The notes: generated by a model not told the origin, from the letters alone. 20,716 bases of DNA from an uncultured Porphyromonas sp. (GCF_947254915.1 NZ_CAMYEZ010000020.1:1-20716), one strand, 5' to 3'; positions 6,902 through 15,904 are shown, counted from the stretch's first letter. Numbers and translations are program-made.

Positions 6902-8252
6902 TGCCTTCTTATTAAGCCTTTTCGGAGGAATCGTGTACAGCAATCCTATCGTTTGGATGGATGCTATACCGCTTCTGATCATCCTCTTCCTACTGCTTTG
7001 CTCCGCTTTCATGTCGAGCAATGAGGTGGCCTTCTTCTCTCTCACCCCGAAAGAGGTACAGCAGATCAAAGATCAGGAGCACCCCAACGACCCACGACTA
7101 CTCCAACTCCTATCGCACTCGGAGCAACTACTGGCGACCATCCTGATCGGCAATAATGCGGTCAACGTGGGGATCACAATCCTCTGTGCGTGGTTTGTGG
7201 GCGAGCATTGGGACTTCTCGGCAAATCTCGTTGCAGGCTTTATCATCCAGACGGTTCTCATCACTTTTCTACTCCTACTATTTGGCGAAATCATCCCTAA
7301 GATCTACGCTCAGCGCCACCCACTCTCCTTCATTCGACTGACGGCTCCAGCCGTGTCTGGACTTTACAAGGGTATCGCTTGGTGCTCCAAGGGCTTGATC
7401 AAGACCTCTAAGTTCTTAGGCTCTAAGGCTAGACGGGGACCTGAACTCTCTGTAGACGATCTCTCAGAGGCTGTCGCACTGACGACAAACGGCGATAACA
7501 AGGAGACGGAGATGATCCATGAGATTGTCAAGTTTTACCACAAGACGGCTGATGAGATCATGGTACCTCGCGTTGATATGATCGGTGTCAACTACCACTG
7601 GGCTTATCATCAGACGCTTAGCTTCGCTGTGGATACTGGCTACTCACGACTGCCCGTCTACGATGGGTCACAGGACAGTATCCGAGGAGTACTCTATGTG
7701 AAGGATCTCCTCCCTCATATGCACGAGGAGGACACCTTCCCGTGGCAAAAAATCATCCGACAAGCTTACTTCGTACCTGAGAATAAGAAGATCGATACCC
7801 TACTGGAGGAGCTACAGCAGGAACGTATCCATATGGCGATCGTGATTGATGAGTTCGGCGGGACCTCGGGACTAATCACGCTGGAGGACATCCTCGAGGA
7901 GATCGTCGGAGAGATCGTCGACGAGTACGATGATGAGGATCCGCCCTACGTACAGCTTGCCGAGGGGGTCTATCTGATTGATGGTGGTATGTCGCTCATA
8001 GATCTCTGCAAACTACTGGGTGTAGAGCCAGAGTACTTTGCTCCGCACTACGAGGAGGTTGATACGGTCGGAGGTTTATTCCTAGAGGTGCTACAGGAGA
8101 TCCCTCAAGTGGGTCAGCAGATAACAATATCGGACATTGACTTCATCGTGACGCGCATGGAGCGCCACCGTATTATGCAGCTCAAGATGCGCCTGCATCC
8201 TAAGGAGCAGACTGACTCACAGACCGATAGTCAGACAGAGTCTCAGGCGTGA
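6894..8252 (+). CDS. gldE: GldE-like CNNM/CBS/CorC-domain membrane protein
   Basis: A 452-residue membrane protein. The N-terminal half (about 20-200) is a CNNM/DUF21 domain with several helices, including LLIILFLLLCSAFMSSNEVA and LVAGFIIQTVLITFLLLLFG with the conserved GEIIPK. A pair of CBS domains follows (about 215-345): MVPRVDMIGV, SRLPVYDGS, GVLYVKDLL, then DEFGGTSGLITLEDILEEIV. The C-terminal CorC_HlyC domain covers about 360-440 (YLIDGGMSL, DTVGGLFLEVL). Relatives handle divalent metal ions. The Bacteroidetes branch next to ssb is called GldE after gliding motility, but it is kept in non-gliding species, where it is linked to GldD and protein secretion. The tail DSQTDSQTESQ comes from short imperfect repeats. 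Start overlaps ssb; stop overlaps the next gene by 4 bases, implying translational coupling. Confidence 0.92.
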   Translation: MGDAFLLSLFGGIVYSNPIVWMDAIPLLIILFLLLCSAFMSSNEVAFFSLTPKEVQQIKDQEHPNDPRLLQLLSHSEQLLATILIGNNAVNVGITILCAWFVGEHWDFSANLVAGFIIQTVLITFLLLLFGEIIPKIYAQRHPLSFIRLTAPAVSGLYKGIAWCSKGLIKTSKFLGSKARRGPELSVDDLSEAVALTTNGDNKETEMIHEIVKFYHKTADEIMVPRVDMIGVNYHWAYHQTLSFAVDTGYSRLPVYDGSQDSIRGVLYVKDLLPHMHEEDTFPWQKIIRQAYFVPENKKIDTLLEELQQERIHMAIVIDEFGGTSGLITLEDILEEIVGEIVDEYDDEDPPYVQLAEGVYLIDGGMSLIDLCKLLGVEPEYFAPHYEEVDTVGGLFLEVLQEIPQVGQQITISDIDFIVTRMERHRIMQLKMRLHPKEQTDSQTDSQTESQA

Positions 8253-8899
8253 ACTACTCTCAGCTACCCCTCCCACTAGGGGACATACTCTACATCGCTG
8301 AGCTACCAGCCAGCATCGCGCCCAGCCTACCTACTTACCGCTCACTAACGCAGCAGCTACTTGACGAGATCGCTCCTAGGGAGTCGGTCTGGCGACTGAC
8401 GCATCTCCCCTCTGGCGCACCCCATCTTGTCTCGCCTGGCCACGACTACCATATCTCCATATCCCACAGCGGGGGCTACGTGGCTCTCATCCTTAGTGAG
8501 GGTGCGCACGGTGTCGGCGTCGATATTCAGGTGGCTAGTGATAAGTTGCGACAAGTCGCTCCAAGGTTTATGTCTCCGACAGAGCTGGCTTACTATCGCC
8601 ATCTTACGACAAGCGAAGCGAACGAATGGCTCTACACCGTGTGGTGCCTCAAGGAAGCAGCCTACAAAGCTTACCCGCTACAGGTCAAGCGCCACCTAGC
8701 GACCAACTATACCGTCTCTCCGCCCGAAGCTTCTCTCTCTTGTGGCGTGAGGAGTGAGCCCTTCGCCCGCTACACCATCTATGCCGACGAGGTGGACGAC
8801 CGCCCTACCCTTCTCACGGGCTATCTCCTTCGTAGCATCACTACTGCGCCCTACCACCTCACCTACGTTCAGGCTGGGGCGGGAGCTTTTGAAAGTTAA
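8249..8899 (+). CDS. 4'-phosphopantetheinyl transferase, Sfp type
   Basis: A 216-residue Sfp-type transferase that moves 4'-phosphopantetheine from coenzyme A to a serine of carrier proteins. Motifs: the N-terminal SGAPHL (the P1-like segment), YHISISHSGGYVAL (68-80), GVGVDIQ with metal ligand Asp92, and WCLKEAAYKA with Glu136 and Lys residues (132-141). The second acidic residue of the usual GVDIE motif is Gln94 here. That substitution also occurs in some active relatives, so inactivation is not implied. The start is GTG at 8249, overlapping the gldE stop as GTGA, so translation is coupled. Whether it serves fatty-acid ACP or another carrier protein cannot be seen; no carrier protein is nearby. 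Confidence 0.9.
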   Translation: MNYSQLPLPLGDILYIAELPASIAPSLPTYRSLTQQLLDEIAPRESVWRLTHLPSGAPHLVSPGHDYHISISHSGGYVALILSEGAHGVGVDIQVASDKLRQVAPRFMSPTELAYYRHLTTSEANEWLYTVWCLKEAAYKAYPLQVKRHLATNYTVSPPEASLSCGVRSEPFARYTIYADEVDDRPTLLTGYLLRSITTAPYHLTYVQAGAGAFES

Positions 8900-8934
8900 G
8901 CCCCACACCCGAGACACGGTATCTCTAAAATCCT

Positions 8935-8942
8935 TATCTTTG
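8935..8942 (+). promoter_or_regulatory. Bacteroidetes-type -7 element for the cysS unit
   Basis: TATCTTTG, an exact TAnnTTTG match, followed by CG and lying 55 bases before the cysS start in the 98-base gap after the phosphopantetheinyl transferase gene. No convincing -33 TTTG at the normal spacing. It separates the ssb-gldE unit from the cysS unit. Confidence 0.55.
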
Positions 8943-8997
8943 CGAAAGCATTGGTGTATCTGCACGGTGCTATGACCTTTGGACTATAAAAAGACCT

Positions 8998-10476
8998 ATG
9001 AGCCAACTATACATCTACAACACGCTGGAGAGGGCTAAAGTGCCCTTTGAGCCAATTGCCCCGCCACATGTGGGACTCTACGTTTGCGGACCGACCGTTT
9101 ACGGGGATCCGCATCTAGGGCATGCTCGCTCGGCGATTACGTTTGACATTCTCTTCCGCTACCTCAAGCACCTCGGTTACAAGGTGCGCTACGTACGCAA
9201 TGTGACCGACGTGGGGCACCTGGAGCATGATGCAGATGATGGCGAGGACAAGATAGCTAAGAAGGCTAAGCTCGAGCAACTTGAGCCGATGGAGGTAGCT
9301 TACTACTACCTCAACCGCTACCACGATAGTCTACGCCTGCTCAATGTGTTGCCTCCTTCTATTGAGCCACTTGCCTCGGGGCATATCATTGAGCAGATTC
9401 AGCTAGTACAGCAGATCCTCGATGCGGGCTACGCCTATGTGAGCGAGGGCAGCGTCTACTTTGATGTGCTTAAGTACCACGCAGACCACCCCTACGGCAT
9501 CCTAAGCGGACGCAATGTGGAGGACATGATCTCTAACACACGCGAGCTGGACGGGCAGGACGAGAAGCATAATCCGCTGGACTTCGCCCTCTGGAAGAAG
9601 GCGCAGCCTAGCCACATTATGCGCTGGCCTTCACCTTGGAGTGAGGGTTTCCCTGGGTGGCACTGCGAGTGTACCGCCATGGGGCGCAAGTACTTGGGCG
9701 CTCGCTTTGACATCCATGGCGGTGGACTGGACTTGACCTTCCCGCATCACGAGTGCGAGATCGCACAGGCGGTTGCTTCGCAAGGAGAGCCTATGGTCAA
9801 GTACTGGATGCACAACAATATGATCACGGTGGATGGCAAGAAGATGGCGAAGAGTGCGGGCAACTTCATCACCCTGGAGGAGTTCTTCACGGGCAATCAC
9901 CCAGCACTCGAACAAGCTTATGCGCCGATGACCATTCGCTTCTTCGTCTTGAGTGCACACTACCGTGGCACGGTGGACTTTAGCAATAGTGCTCTGCAAG
10001 CTGCGGAGAAGGGGTACCAACGCCTCATGGACGCTGACGCTAAGCTTCAGTCGCTCAAGCCATCGGCTACCTCAACGATCGAGAAGATTGATCTGGCGGA
10101 GCGTTGCAAGGAGGCAATGGATGACGATATCAATACGCCGATGGTGATTGCTGCGCTCTTTGATGCGGCTCGTCTCATTAACTCGATCCACGACGGACAC
10201 GAGCAGATCACGAACGAGCAGCTGGAGGAGCTGCGCAATGCCTACGACCTCTACCTACACGACATACTCGGTATGCAGTCGGCTACGGAGGCTTCTGATC
10301 TGAGCGGTAGCCAGCAAGAGGCTTTCGCTGGAGCTGTTGATCTACTTCTAGACATTCGCTCCAAGGCTAAGGCAAGCAAGGACTGGGAGACCAGTGACCT
10401 GATACGAGACAAACTGACCGCTTTGGGCTTTGAAATCCAAGATACCAAGAGCGGTGCCGAGTGGAAGGTGTTGTAA
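8998..10476 (+). CDS. cysS: Cysteine--tRNA ligase
   Basis: Class I cysteinyl-tRNA synthetase of 492 residues, normal length; it charges tRNA-Cys in the cytoplasm. The zinc site that reads the cysteine thiol is complete: Cys30 in YVCGPTVY, Cys223 in WHCEC, and His250 and Glu254 in FPHHECE. The HIGH motif is HLGH at 39-42 and the KMSKS motif is KMAKS at 282-286, followed by the conserved SAGNF. The C-terminal half carries the helical anticodon-binding region and ends in a WKVL-type tail. It is the first gene of a tight rightward run, with the glycosyltransferase 26 bases downstream. Confidence 0.98.
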   Translation: MSQLYIYNTLERAKVPFEPIAPPHVGLYVCGPTVYGDPHLGHARSAITFDILFRYLKHLGYKVRYVRNVTDVGHLEHDADDGEDKIAKKAKLEQLEPMEVAYYYLNRYHDSLRLLNVLPPSIEPLASGHIIEQIQLVQQILDAGYAYVSEGSVYFDVLKYHADHPYGILSGRNVEDMISNTRELDGQDEKHNPLDFALWKKAQPSHIMRWPSPWSEGFPGWHCECTAMGRKYLGARFDIHGGGLDLTFPHHECEIAQAVASQGEPMVKYWMHNNMITVDGKKMAKSAGNFITLEEFFTGNHPALEQAYAPMTIRFFVLSAHYRGTVDFSNSALQAAEKGYQRLMDADAKLQSLKPSATSTIEKIDLAERCKEAMDDDINTPMVIAALFDAARLINSIHDGHEQITNEQLEELRNAYDLYLHDILGMQSATEASDLSGSQQEAFAGAVDLLLDIRSKAKASKDWETSDLIRDKLTALGFEIQDTKSGAEWKVL

Positions 10477-10502
10477 GACGCTTTGACCCAAACTAGGTCC
10501 TA

Positions 10503-11468
10503 ATGCTTTCGCTCATTATCCCTGTCTACAACCGCCCTGACGAGATTGAGGAGCTACTACACTCGCTCGCTCAGCAACAGACGCCCCCGTCCTACGAAGT
10601 CGTTATCGTGGAGGATGGGAGCTCTGTGCCTTGCGCTGCGGTTGTGGATCGCTATCGTGACCAAATGAGCATACACTATGAGGTGGTTCCCAACGGGGGA
10701 CCATCCAAGGCGCGCAACATAGGGGTACGCCACGCTACGGGCGACTGGGTTATCATCCTCGACTCGGACGTGGTGCTACCGCCTGACTACCTATATAATG
10801 TATCTCAGGCGATCGTTGCGGACGAGTGCGATGCGTGGGGCGGGCCCGATGCGGCTCCTTCTCTGCAAGACGGCTCCTTCGGCATGTGGCAGAGGGCGAT
10901 CAACTATGCGATGACCTCGCCTCTCACGACGGGCGGCATACGAGGCGGAAGCAAGCGACTGACGAAGCGGTTCTACCCACGCACCTTCAATTTGGGTTGT
11001 CTCAAGTCTCTTTTTGAATCTATGGGAGGCTTTGACGAGACGATGCGCTATGGCGAGGATATTGACTTTAGCATACGTCTCTACGAGGCGGGCAGTCGGG
11101 TCGCTCTCCTTCCCGAGGCGGTGCTCTATCACAAGCGTCGCGTGGACTTGCGTAAGTTTTACCGACAGGTGTGGCACTCTGGCACGGCTCGTGTGGAGCT
11201 CTCACGAAGACATCCTGGGTCAATGCGCCTGACCTACTTACTCCCCACGCTCTTTGTCGTGACAACGCTACTATTCACGCTACTTGCGGTGTGGTGCCCG
11301 TGGTTCTGGCTCTACCATATACTCTTTATTGTGACTATCTTTGCAGACGCATTCTGTCGCACGCACTCAGTGGCGGTCGCTTGGCGAGCTGTCGTAGCCT
11401 CTTTCGTCCAGCTCTCGGGCTATGGCATCGGCTACCTCAGCCAGCGGTTCAAACGGTGCAAAGCTTAA
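10503..11468 (+). CDS. Family 2 glycosyltransferase, membrane-associated
   Basis: A 321-residue GT2 (GT-A fold) enzyme that transfers a sugar from a nucleotide sugar. The N-terminal signature is MLSLIIPVYNRPDEIEELL, then VIVEDGS (about 34-40), the donor region GGPSKARNIG, and the metal-binding DSD at 87-89. The acceptor-side GED motif is at 184-186 in RYGEDIDFSIRL. The C-terminal part (about 245-300) has hydrophobic segments such as LLPTLFVVTTLLFTLLAVW, so it is likely anchored at the inner membrane, facing the cytoplasm. It lies 26 bases after cysS and 28 bases before the YfhO-family gene. The likely job is decoration of an envelope lipid or polymer with the YfhO protein; the sugar and acceptor are unknown. 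Confidence 0.9.
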   Translation: MLSLIIPVYNRPDEIEELLHSLAQQQTPPSYEVVIVEDGSSVPCAAVVDRYRDQMSIHYEVVPNGGPSKARNIGVRHATGDWVIILDSDVVLPPDYLYNVSQAIVADECDAWGGPDAAPSLQDGSFGMWQRAINYAMTSPLTTGGIRGGSKRLTKRFYPRTFNLGCLKSLFESMGGFDETMRYGEDIDFSIRLYEAGSRVALLPEAVLYHKRRVDLRKFYRQVWHSGTARVELSRRHPGSMRLTYLLPTLFVVTTLLFTLLAVWCPWFWLYHILFIVTIFADAFCRTHSVAVAWRAVVASFVQLSGYGIGYLSQRFKRCKA

Positions 11469-11496
11469 TCCTCAAACTCTATCTCTGAGTTATCTT

Positions 11497-13977
11497 ATGA
11501 AACAGATTCCTTGGCAACGCATATTGCTCATCTTCGGCTTTTTCTTGATTGTAGCGCTTGGTTACTTTACACCAGCGCACTTTGAGGGGCGGAAGCTCTT
11601 TCAGGCGGACGTGGCGGGTGTCTCGGGTAATGGCTCCGACGTGCAGGCTAGCAACGAGACCTCCTACTGGACCAACTCGCTCTTTGGCGGGATGCCAATG
11701 TATCAGATCAGTCCTTCCTATCCCTCGACCAAGCCTCTGCAATACCTGCAAGATGTACTAACGCTCCGCAAGCCACTGAGCATACTGGGGACCTATCCGT
11801 GGCTAATCTTTGCGCTTCTCGTAGGCTTCTACATCTTCATGCGCTCGCTCAAGGTCGATCCCCTGCCCTCCGTACTGGGAGCGGTGATGTGGGCCCTGTC
11901 AAGCTACTTCATCATCCTCATACATGCGGGACACATTTGGAAGTTGACCGCACTCTGCTTCGTGCCCCCCACGATCGCTGGACTCGTCTGGTGCTACCGT
12001 GGCGAGCGACTTTGGGGAGGTGCGCTCTTTGCCTTCTTTATGGCGCTGCAGCTCTTGGCAAACCATGTGCAGATGACTTACTACTTCGCACTCCTCATGG
12101 GCATCCTGGTCATCGCCTTCTTGGTGGAGGCGATTAGAGAGCGAAAGGTTGTGGGCTTCCTCAAGTCTACAGGTGTACTTATCCTCGCAGGGCTCCTCGC
12201 CATCGCAGTCAATGGGACCAACCTCTACCACACTTACCAGTATGCTCAGGAGACGATGCGTGGTGGCAGTGAGCTAACGATCGCTCCGCCACATGCTCCC
12301 GAACAAGCGGAAGCTGAGGTCAATAGTAAGGGACTCTCCAAAGAGTACATCACGCAGTGGAGCTACGGTATCGGTGAGACCTGGACGCTCCTCGTACCCA
12401 ATACGAAGGGCGGTGCGACCGAGCCTCTAGCTAAGGGACATGCCAAGCAACTCGCCAAGGCTCCTTATCAGTCTCAGCAGCTTCTGGCGCGGGCAAATGC
12501 TTACTGGGGTGACCAACCCTTCACCTCGGGTCCCGTCTATGTGGGTGCCTTCGTCTGCATCCTCTTCATCATCGGCTGTGTCGTCGTCAAGGGTCCGATC
12601 AAGTGGGGACTACTCATCGCTACGATCCTCTCAATACTGCTCGCATGGGGCAAAAACTTCATGCCGCTGACCAATCTCTTCATCGATTGGATGCCAATGT
12701 ACGACAAGTTCCGAGCGGTCTCCTCGATTCTAGTCATCGCAGAGCTAACGATCCCAACGCTAGCCGTACTGGCGCTCGTGCAGCTCATCAAGGAGCCTCA
12801 GCTCCTACGTAGCAAAAGCGTCTGGATAGCAGGCGTAGTACCCGTGTTGCTGTTGCTCCTCTTTGCCCTGCTACCAGATCTCTTCTTCAGCTTCTTCTCT
12901 CAGCAGGAGAAAGTTTCCTTAGCTGGGAATGCTACACAAGCCCCTCTGCAAGATCAGCTAAAGACGATACGTATGGACATCTTCCGAGCAGACATATGGC
13001 GCAGCTTGCTCTTTATCGTGCTGAGTGCAGTGCCCCTATGGCTCTTTGCCAAGGGCTATCTCAAGACTCAGTGGCTCTGCTGCATCCTCGTCGGACTGAC
13101 ACTCATAGACCTATGGCTGGTAGACAAGCGTTACCTAGCCGATGACAACTTCATCGCCCCACAACTGGTACAGCAACAGGCAGCTCCTAAGACGGAGGCT
13201 GACCGTACGATCCTTCAGGACAAGAGTCTCGGCTATCGTGTCTTCAACCAAACAGTCGATCCCTTCAACGACGCCACCACATCTCGCTGGCACCACAGCG
13301 TGGGAGGTTATCATGCTGCCAAGCTACAGCGCTATCAAGACCTGATCACCTACCAGCTCTCCACGGGCAATATGCAGGTCTACGATATGCTCAATACGAA
13401 GTACTTCATCGTCCCCAACCCTAAGACCAAAGCACCTATGGCGATGACCAATCCAGATGCCTTCGGAGCAGCGTGGTTTGTCGATAGCCTTCGTTGGGTC
13501 GCTAATGCTAATGAGGAGATGGAGGCACTCACCACGGCAGATCTACGACACGTCGGAGTCGTCGATCTCCGCTTTGGCGAAGAGCTACCGCAGCCACTCA
13601 TGCTACCCGACAGCACCGCTCAGCGTAGCATCACCGTCACCAAGTACACCCCACGACAGGTGGTCTACAACGTATCGGCCGAGGCGCCCGGCATCGCCAT
13701 CCTCTCAGACATCTACTACCCGCACGGCTGGCACGCCACCATAGATGGCAAAGAGATACCTATCGCACGGGCTAACTACGTGTTGCGAGCCGTCTCACTG
13801 CCCGCAGGCAAGTACCAGCTCACGCTCACCTTTGCGCCACGCTCCATAACCGTGACCGAGAGCATAGCCTTCACAGCTTTGGCCCTGATCCTCCTAGCGC
13901 TCATCGGCTCCATCGTGTGGCGCATCAGGTCTTTGGGAAAAGGCAAGAAAGCCTCCACAGACTCACAAACGAATTAA
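11497..13977 (+). CDS. YfhO-family polytopic membrane protein
   Basis: About 826 residues with roughly 13-14 predicted membrane helices spread from residue 7 to 575, and a last one near the C-terminus (FTALALILLALIGSIVW). Between them lies a periplasmic C-terminal part with a beta-rich domain: YVVYPH-like DIYYPHGWHATIDGKEIP, then LRAVSLPAGKYQLTLTF. This build is that of the YfhO / bacterial membrane protein family, thought to be GT-C-type glycosyltransferases that use lipid-linked sugars (by family analogy with YfhO and LafB-like proteins). The frame opens at 11422 inside the glycosyltransferase gene. The ATG at 11497 (MKQIPWQRILLI) gives a proper N-terminal helix and a non-overlapping start, so it is preferred. 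It follows the GT2 gene closely, as expected for a donor/transfer pair. Confidence 0.88.
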   Translation: MKQIPWQRILLIFGFFLIVALGYFTPAHFEGRKLFQADVAGVSGNGSDVQASNETSYWTNSLFGGMPMYQISPSYPSTKPLQYLQDVLTLRKPLSILGTYPWLIFALLVGFYIFMRSLKVDPLPSVLGAVMWALSSYFIILIHAGHIWKLTALCFVPPTIAGLVWCYRGERLWGGALFAFFMALQLLANHVQMTYYFALLMGILVIAFLVEAIRERKVVGFLKSTGVLILAGLLAIAVNGTNLYHTYQYAQETMRGGSELTIAPPHAPEQAEAEVNSKGLSKEYITQWSYGIGETWTLLVPNTKGGATEPLAKGHAKQLAKAPYQSQQLLARANAYWGDQPFTSGPVYVGAFVCILFIIGCVVVKGPIKWGLLIATILSILLAWGKNFMPLTNLFIDWMPMYDKFRAVSSILVIAELTIPTLAVLALVQLIKEPQLLRSKSVWIAGVVPVLLLLLFALLPDLFFSFFSQQEKVSLAGNATQAPLQDQLKTIRMDIFRADIWRSLLFIVLSAVPLWLFAKGYLKTQWLCCILVGLTLIDLWLVDKRYLADDNFIAPQLVQQQAAPKTEADRTILQDKSLGYRVFNQTVDPFNDATTSRWHHSVGGYHAAKLQRYQDLITYQLSTGNMQVYDMLNTKYFIVPNPKTKAPMAMTNPDAFGAAWFVDSLRWVANANEEMEALTTADLRHVGVVDLRFGEELPQPLMLPDSTAQRSITVTKYTPRQVVYNVSAEAPGIAILSDIYYPHGWHATIDGKEIPIARANYVLRAVSLPAGKYQLTLTFAPRSITVTESIAFTALALILLALIGSIVWRIRSLGKGKKASTDSQTN

Positions 13978-14001
13978 TTACCTTTATATATAGATCAAAC
14001 T

Positions 14002-15690
14002 ATGACTTATAGAAACTTACTACAGATCACCACCGCCCTACTGCTAGCGGTCTTGGTCTCTTCGTGTGCTTGCAGACTCAAGCCTCTCGACGGCTCTGCT
14101 GCTCAGGTAGATCCCACGCCCCTGACACTCGTGGGTACGCAGATACCTGGACAGGTCCGTCTGACGATCCCAGCTAAGTGGTGCCACAAGCGTGCTATCG
14201 TCAATGTTACTCCCGAGCTACGTTACAACGGCACCAGCGTGACGGGACAGACCGTCACCATACAGGGTGAGAACGTACGTGACAACTACCAGACCATCTC
14301 TTACGAGCGTGGTGGTAGCGTCATCATACCCTTTGCCTTTGACTACAAGCCTGGCATGGAGCAGAGTGACCTCTACCTCACCTTTGCCGCTACAGTCAAG
14401 GGCAAGAAAGTCAACCTCCCCGCTGTCAAGGTAGCTCGTGGTACCATCATGACTGCCGACCTAGCCAGCATTAGCGATATCACGCCAGCTCTTGCTCGTG
14501 ACGCATTCCAGAGAGTTATCAAGGAGCAGTACACAGCCGACCTCAAGTTCCTCATCAACCGTGCTGAGGTACGTGCAGCTGAGCTCAACAAGCGTGAGGT
14601 CAAGGACTGGCAAGATGTCGTTGACAACGCTTACCAGGTGCCTAATCAGGAGGTAGACATCGAGATCCAGGCCTACGCCTCTCCTGATGGAGCTCAGGAC
14701 TTCAACGAGCGTCTCTCGGCACAGCGTGAGCGCAACACCTCTCGTGTCGTAGCGCGCCAGCTAGGCAAGAAGAAGATCGAGGTCAACGCCCACTACACCG
14801 CTGAGGACTGGGATGGATTCCAAAAGCTTCTAGAGGCAAGCAAGATACAAGACAAGGAGCTAGTCCTGCGCGTCCTCTCTATGTATCCCGATCCCGAGGA
14901 TCGTGAGCGTGAGATACGCAACCTCTCGCACGTCTTCACACAGCTAGCCGACGAGATCCTCCCCGAGCTACGTCGCTCACGCCTCAATGCCAATGTACGC
15001 ATCATCGGCAAGAGCGATGACGAGCTCAAGATGTTTATGGCACAGCGCCCAGGTCGCCTCACCATCGAGGAGATCCTCTACACCGCTACACTCTATGACA
15101 ACGCTAAGGATCAGATGAATGCTTACCAGCAGGCTGTACAGCTCTATCCAAAGGACTACCGTGCTTACAACAACATCGGTACGCTCTACCTCGCTCAGGG
15201 CAACTACGAGCAGGCTGCAAGCTACTTCGCAAAGGCTCAGAAGATCCAGCCCAACGCGGCTTCTAATATGAACGAAGCACTCCTCGCTCTCGACCGTGGC
15301 AACCTAGCAGAGGCTCAGCGCCTCATGGGTAGTGCCGTAGAGGTACCCGAGGCTGGTCAGGGCATCGGTCTCCTACAGATGCACGAGGGCAAGTATGCAG
15401 ACGCTATCCGCTCCTTTGGCAATACGCCATCGAACACGCTAGCCATCGCTCAGATCATGCAGGGTCAGTACGCAGATGCCACACGCACCCTCGCTGCTGT
15501 CGCACAGCCCAATGGCGAGACCGCTTACCTCAAGGCAGTCGTAGCAGCTCGTACCAACGATCTGCAGGCGCTCGTCAACAACCTTCGCGCAGCTATCGCA
15601 CTGGATCGCAGCTACGCACAGCGTGCACAGCGTGACCTCGAGTTTGCAGCTTTCAGCCAGACACCCGAGTTCGTCGCTCTGGTCAAGTAA
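14002..15690 (+). CDS. Lipoprotein with OmpA-like segment and TPR repeats
   Basis: 562 residues. The signal MTYRNLLQITTALLLAVLV with SSC at 20-22 predicts a lipoprotein. Residues about 30-170 form a beta-rich part (PGQVRLTIPAKWC, YERGGSVIIPFAFDY) seen in Bacteroidales envelope proteins. Residues about 215-260 hold an OmpA-C-like segment, VDIEIQAYASPDGAQDFN with LSAQRERNTSRVVARQL, which resembles the peptidoglycan-binding fold. From about 355 on are TPR units (YNNIGTLYLAQGNYEQAASY, then LLALDRGNLAEAQRLM and further weaker ones). It is probably an outer-membrane scaffold linking to the cell wall. It follows the YfhO gene by 24 bases. Similar Porphyromonas proteins are known as immunoreactive antigens; I cannot say which one is the orthologue. 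Confidence 0.85.
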   Translation: MTYRNLLQITTALLLAVLVSSCACRLKPLDGSAAQVDPTPLTLVGTQIPGQVRLTIPAKWCHKRAIVNVTPELRYNGTSVTGQTVTIQGENVRDNYQTISYERGGSVIIPFAFDYKPGMEQSDLYLTFAATVKGKKVNLPAVKVARGTIMTADLASISDITPALARDAFQRVIKEQYTADLKFLINRAEVRAAELNKREVKDWQDVVDNAYQVPNQEVDIEIQAYASPDGAQDFNERLSAQRERNTSRVVARQLGKKKIEVNAHYTAEDWDGFQKLLEASKIQDKELVLRVLSMYPDPEDREREIRNLSHVFTQLADEILPELRRSRLNANVRIIGKSDDELKMFMAQRPGRLTIEEILYTATLYDNAKDQMNAYQQAVQLYPKDYRAYNNIGTLYLAQGNYEQAASYFAKAQKIQPNAASNMNEALLALDRGNLAEAQRLMGSAVEVPEAGQGIGLLQMHEGKYADAIRSFGNTPSNTLAIAQIMQGQYADATRTLAAVAQPNGETAYLKAVVAARTNDLQALVNNLRAAIALDRSYAQRAQRDLEFAAFSQTPEFVALVK

Positions 15691-15730
15691 GACAACAGAC
15701 GTGACGTAGCAGAGCGTCACCCCCAACACA

Positions 15731-15770
15731 CGAGAGGAGCTATCCGCCTAGGCGGATGGCTCCTCTCTCG
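15731..15770 (+). terminator. Terminator hairpin after the OmpA/TPR lipoprotein gene
   Basis: Long near-perfect stem: CGAGAGGAGC-TATCCGCC (15731-15748), a TA loop, GGCGGAT-GGCTCCTCTCTCG (15751-15770), with one G-U pair and a two-base bulge. It begins 40 bases past the stop at 15690. No pure T-run follows, but the stem is very stable and ends the cysS-to-lipoprotein unit. Confidence 0.7.
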
Positions 15771-15771
15771 T

Positions 15772-15800
15772 TGAGACTGTTGGCTTTTGCAACAGGCTCA
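15772..15800 (+). repeat. TGAGACTGTTG hairpin module, solo copy
   Basis: TGAGACTGTTG (15772-15782), loop GCTTTTG (15783-15789), CAACAGGCTCA (15790-15800); one mismatch in an 11-base stem. Its left arm is identical to the left arm of the hairpin that starts the MITE-like element at 17598, and the loop lengths are equal (7). It abuts the preceding terminator stem. Confidence 0.7.
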
Positions 15801-15860
15801 TAGTGGTGAAATGTACGGTAGAGCTATCCTAGCTTCCAGGACTGATCCCCTTTCGGGAGA

Positions 15861-15880
15861 AATAGCTACATTTGTAGCAA
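15861..15880 (+). promoter_or_regulatory. Promoter-like element with a palindrome before the TPR gene
   Basis: TACATTTG at 15867-15874 matches the -7 consensus TAnnTTTG, 30 bases before the start at 15905. It overlaps a 14-base palindrome, GCTACA-TT-TGTAGC (15865-15878), a plausible operator or 5' stem. The region upstream has TTTC at 15851-15854 but no TTTG box at standard spacing. Confidence 0.5.
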
Positions 15881-15904
15881 CAAACCAGCAACTCATTCAA
15901 TACG

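Noticed and set aside
8205..8250. Repeat-coded tail of GldE as a phase-variable tract
   Set aside because: The DSQT repeats are short and imperfect at DNA level, so slippage is not likely to be frequent.
9838..9855. KMAKS instead of KMSKS in CysS as a defect
   Set aside because: Ala at this position is a tolerated variation in class I synthetases and all other active-site and zinc residues are present.
10791..11177. 128-residue leftward ORF within the glycosyltransferase gene
   Set aside because: Shadow frame of a well-supported GT2 gene, rich in Arg and without motifs.
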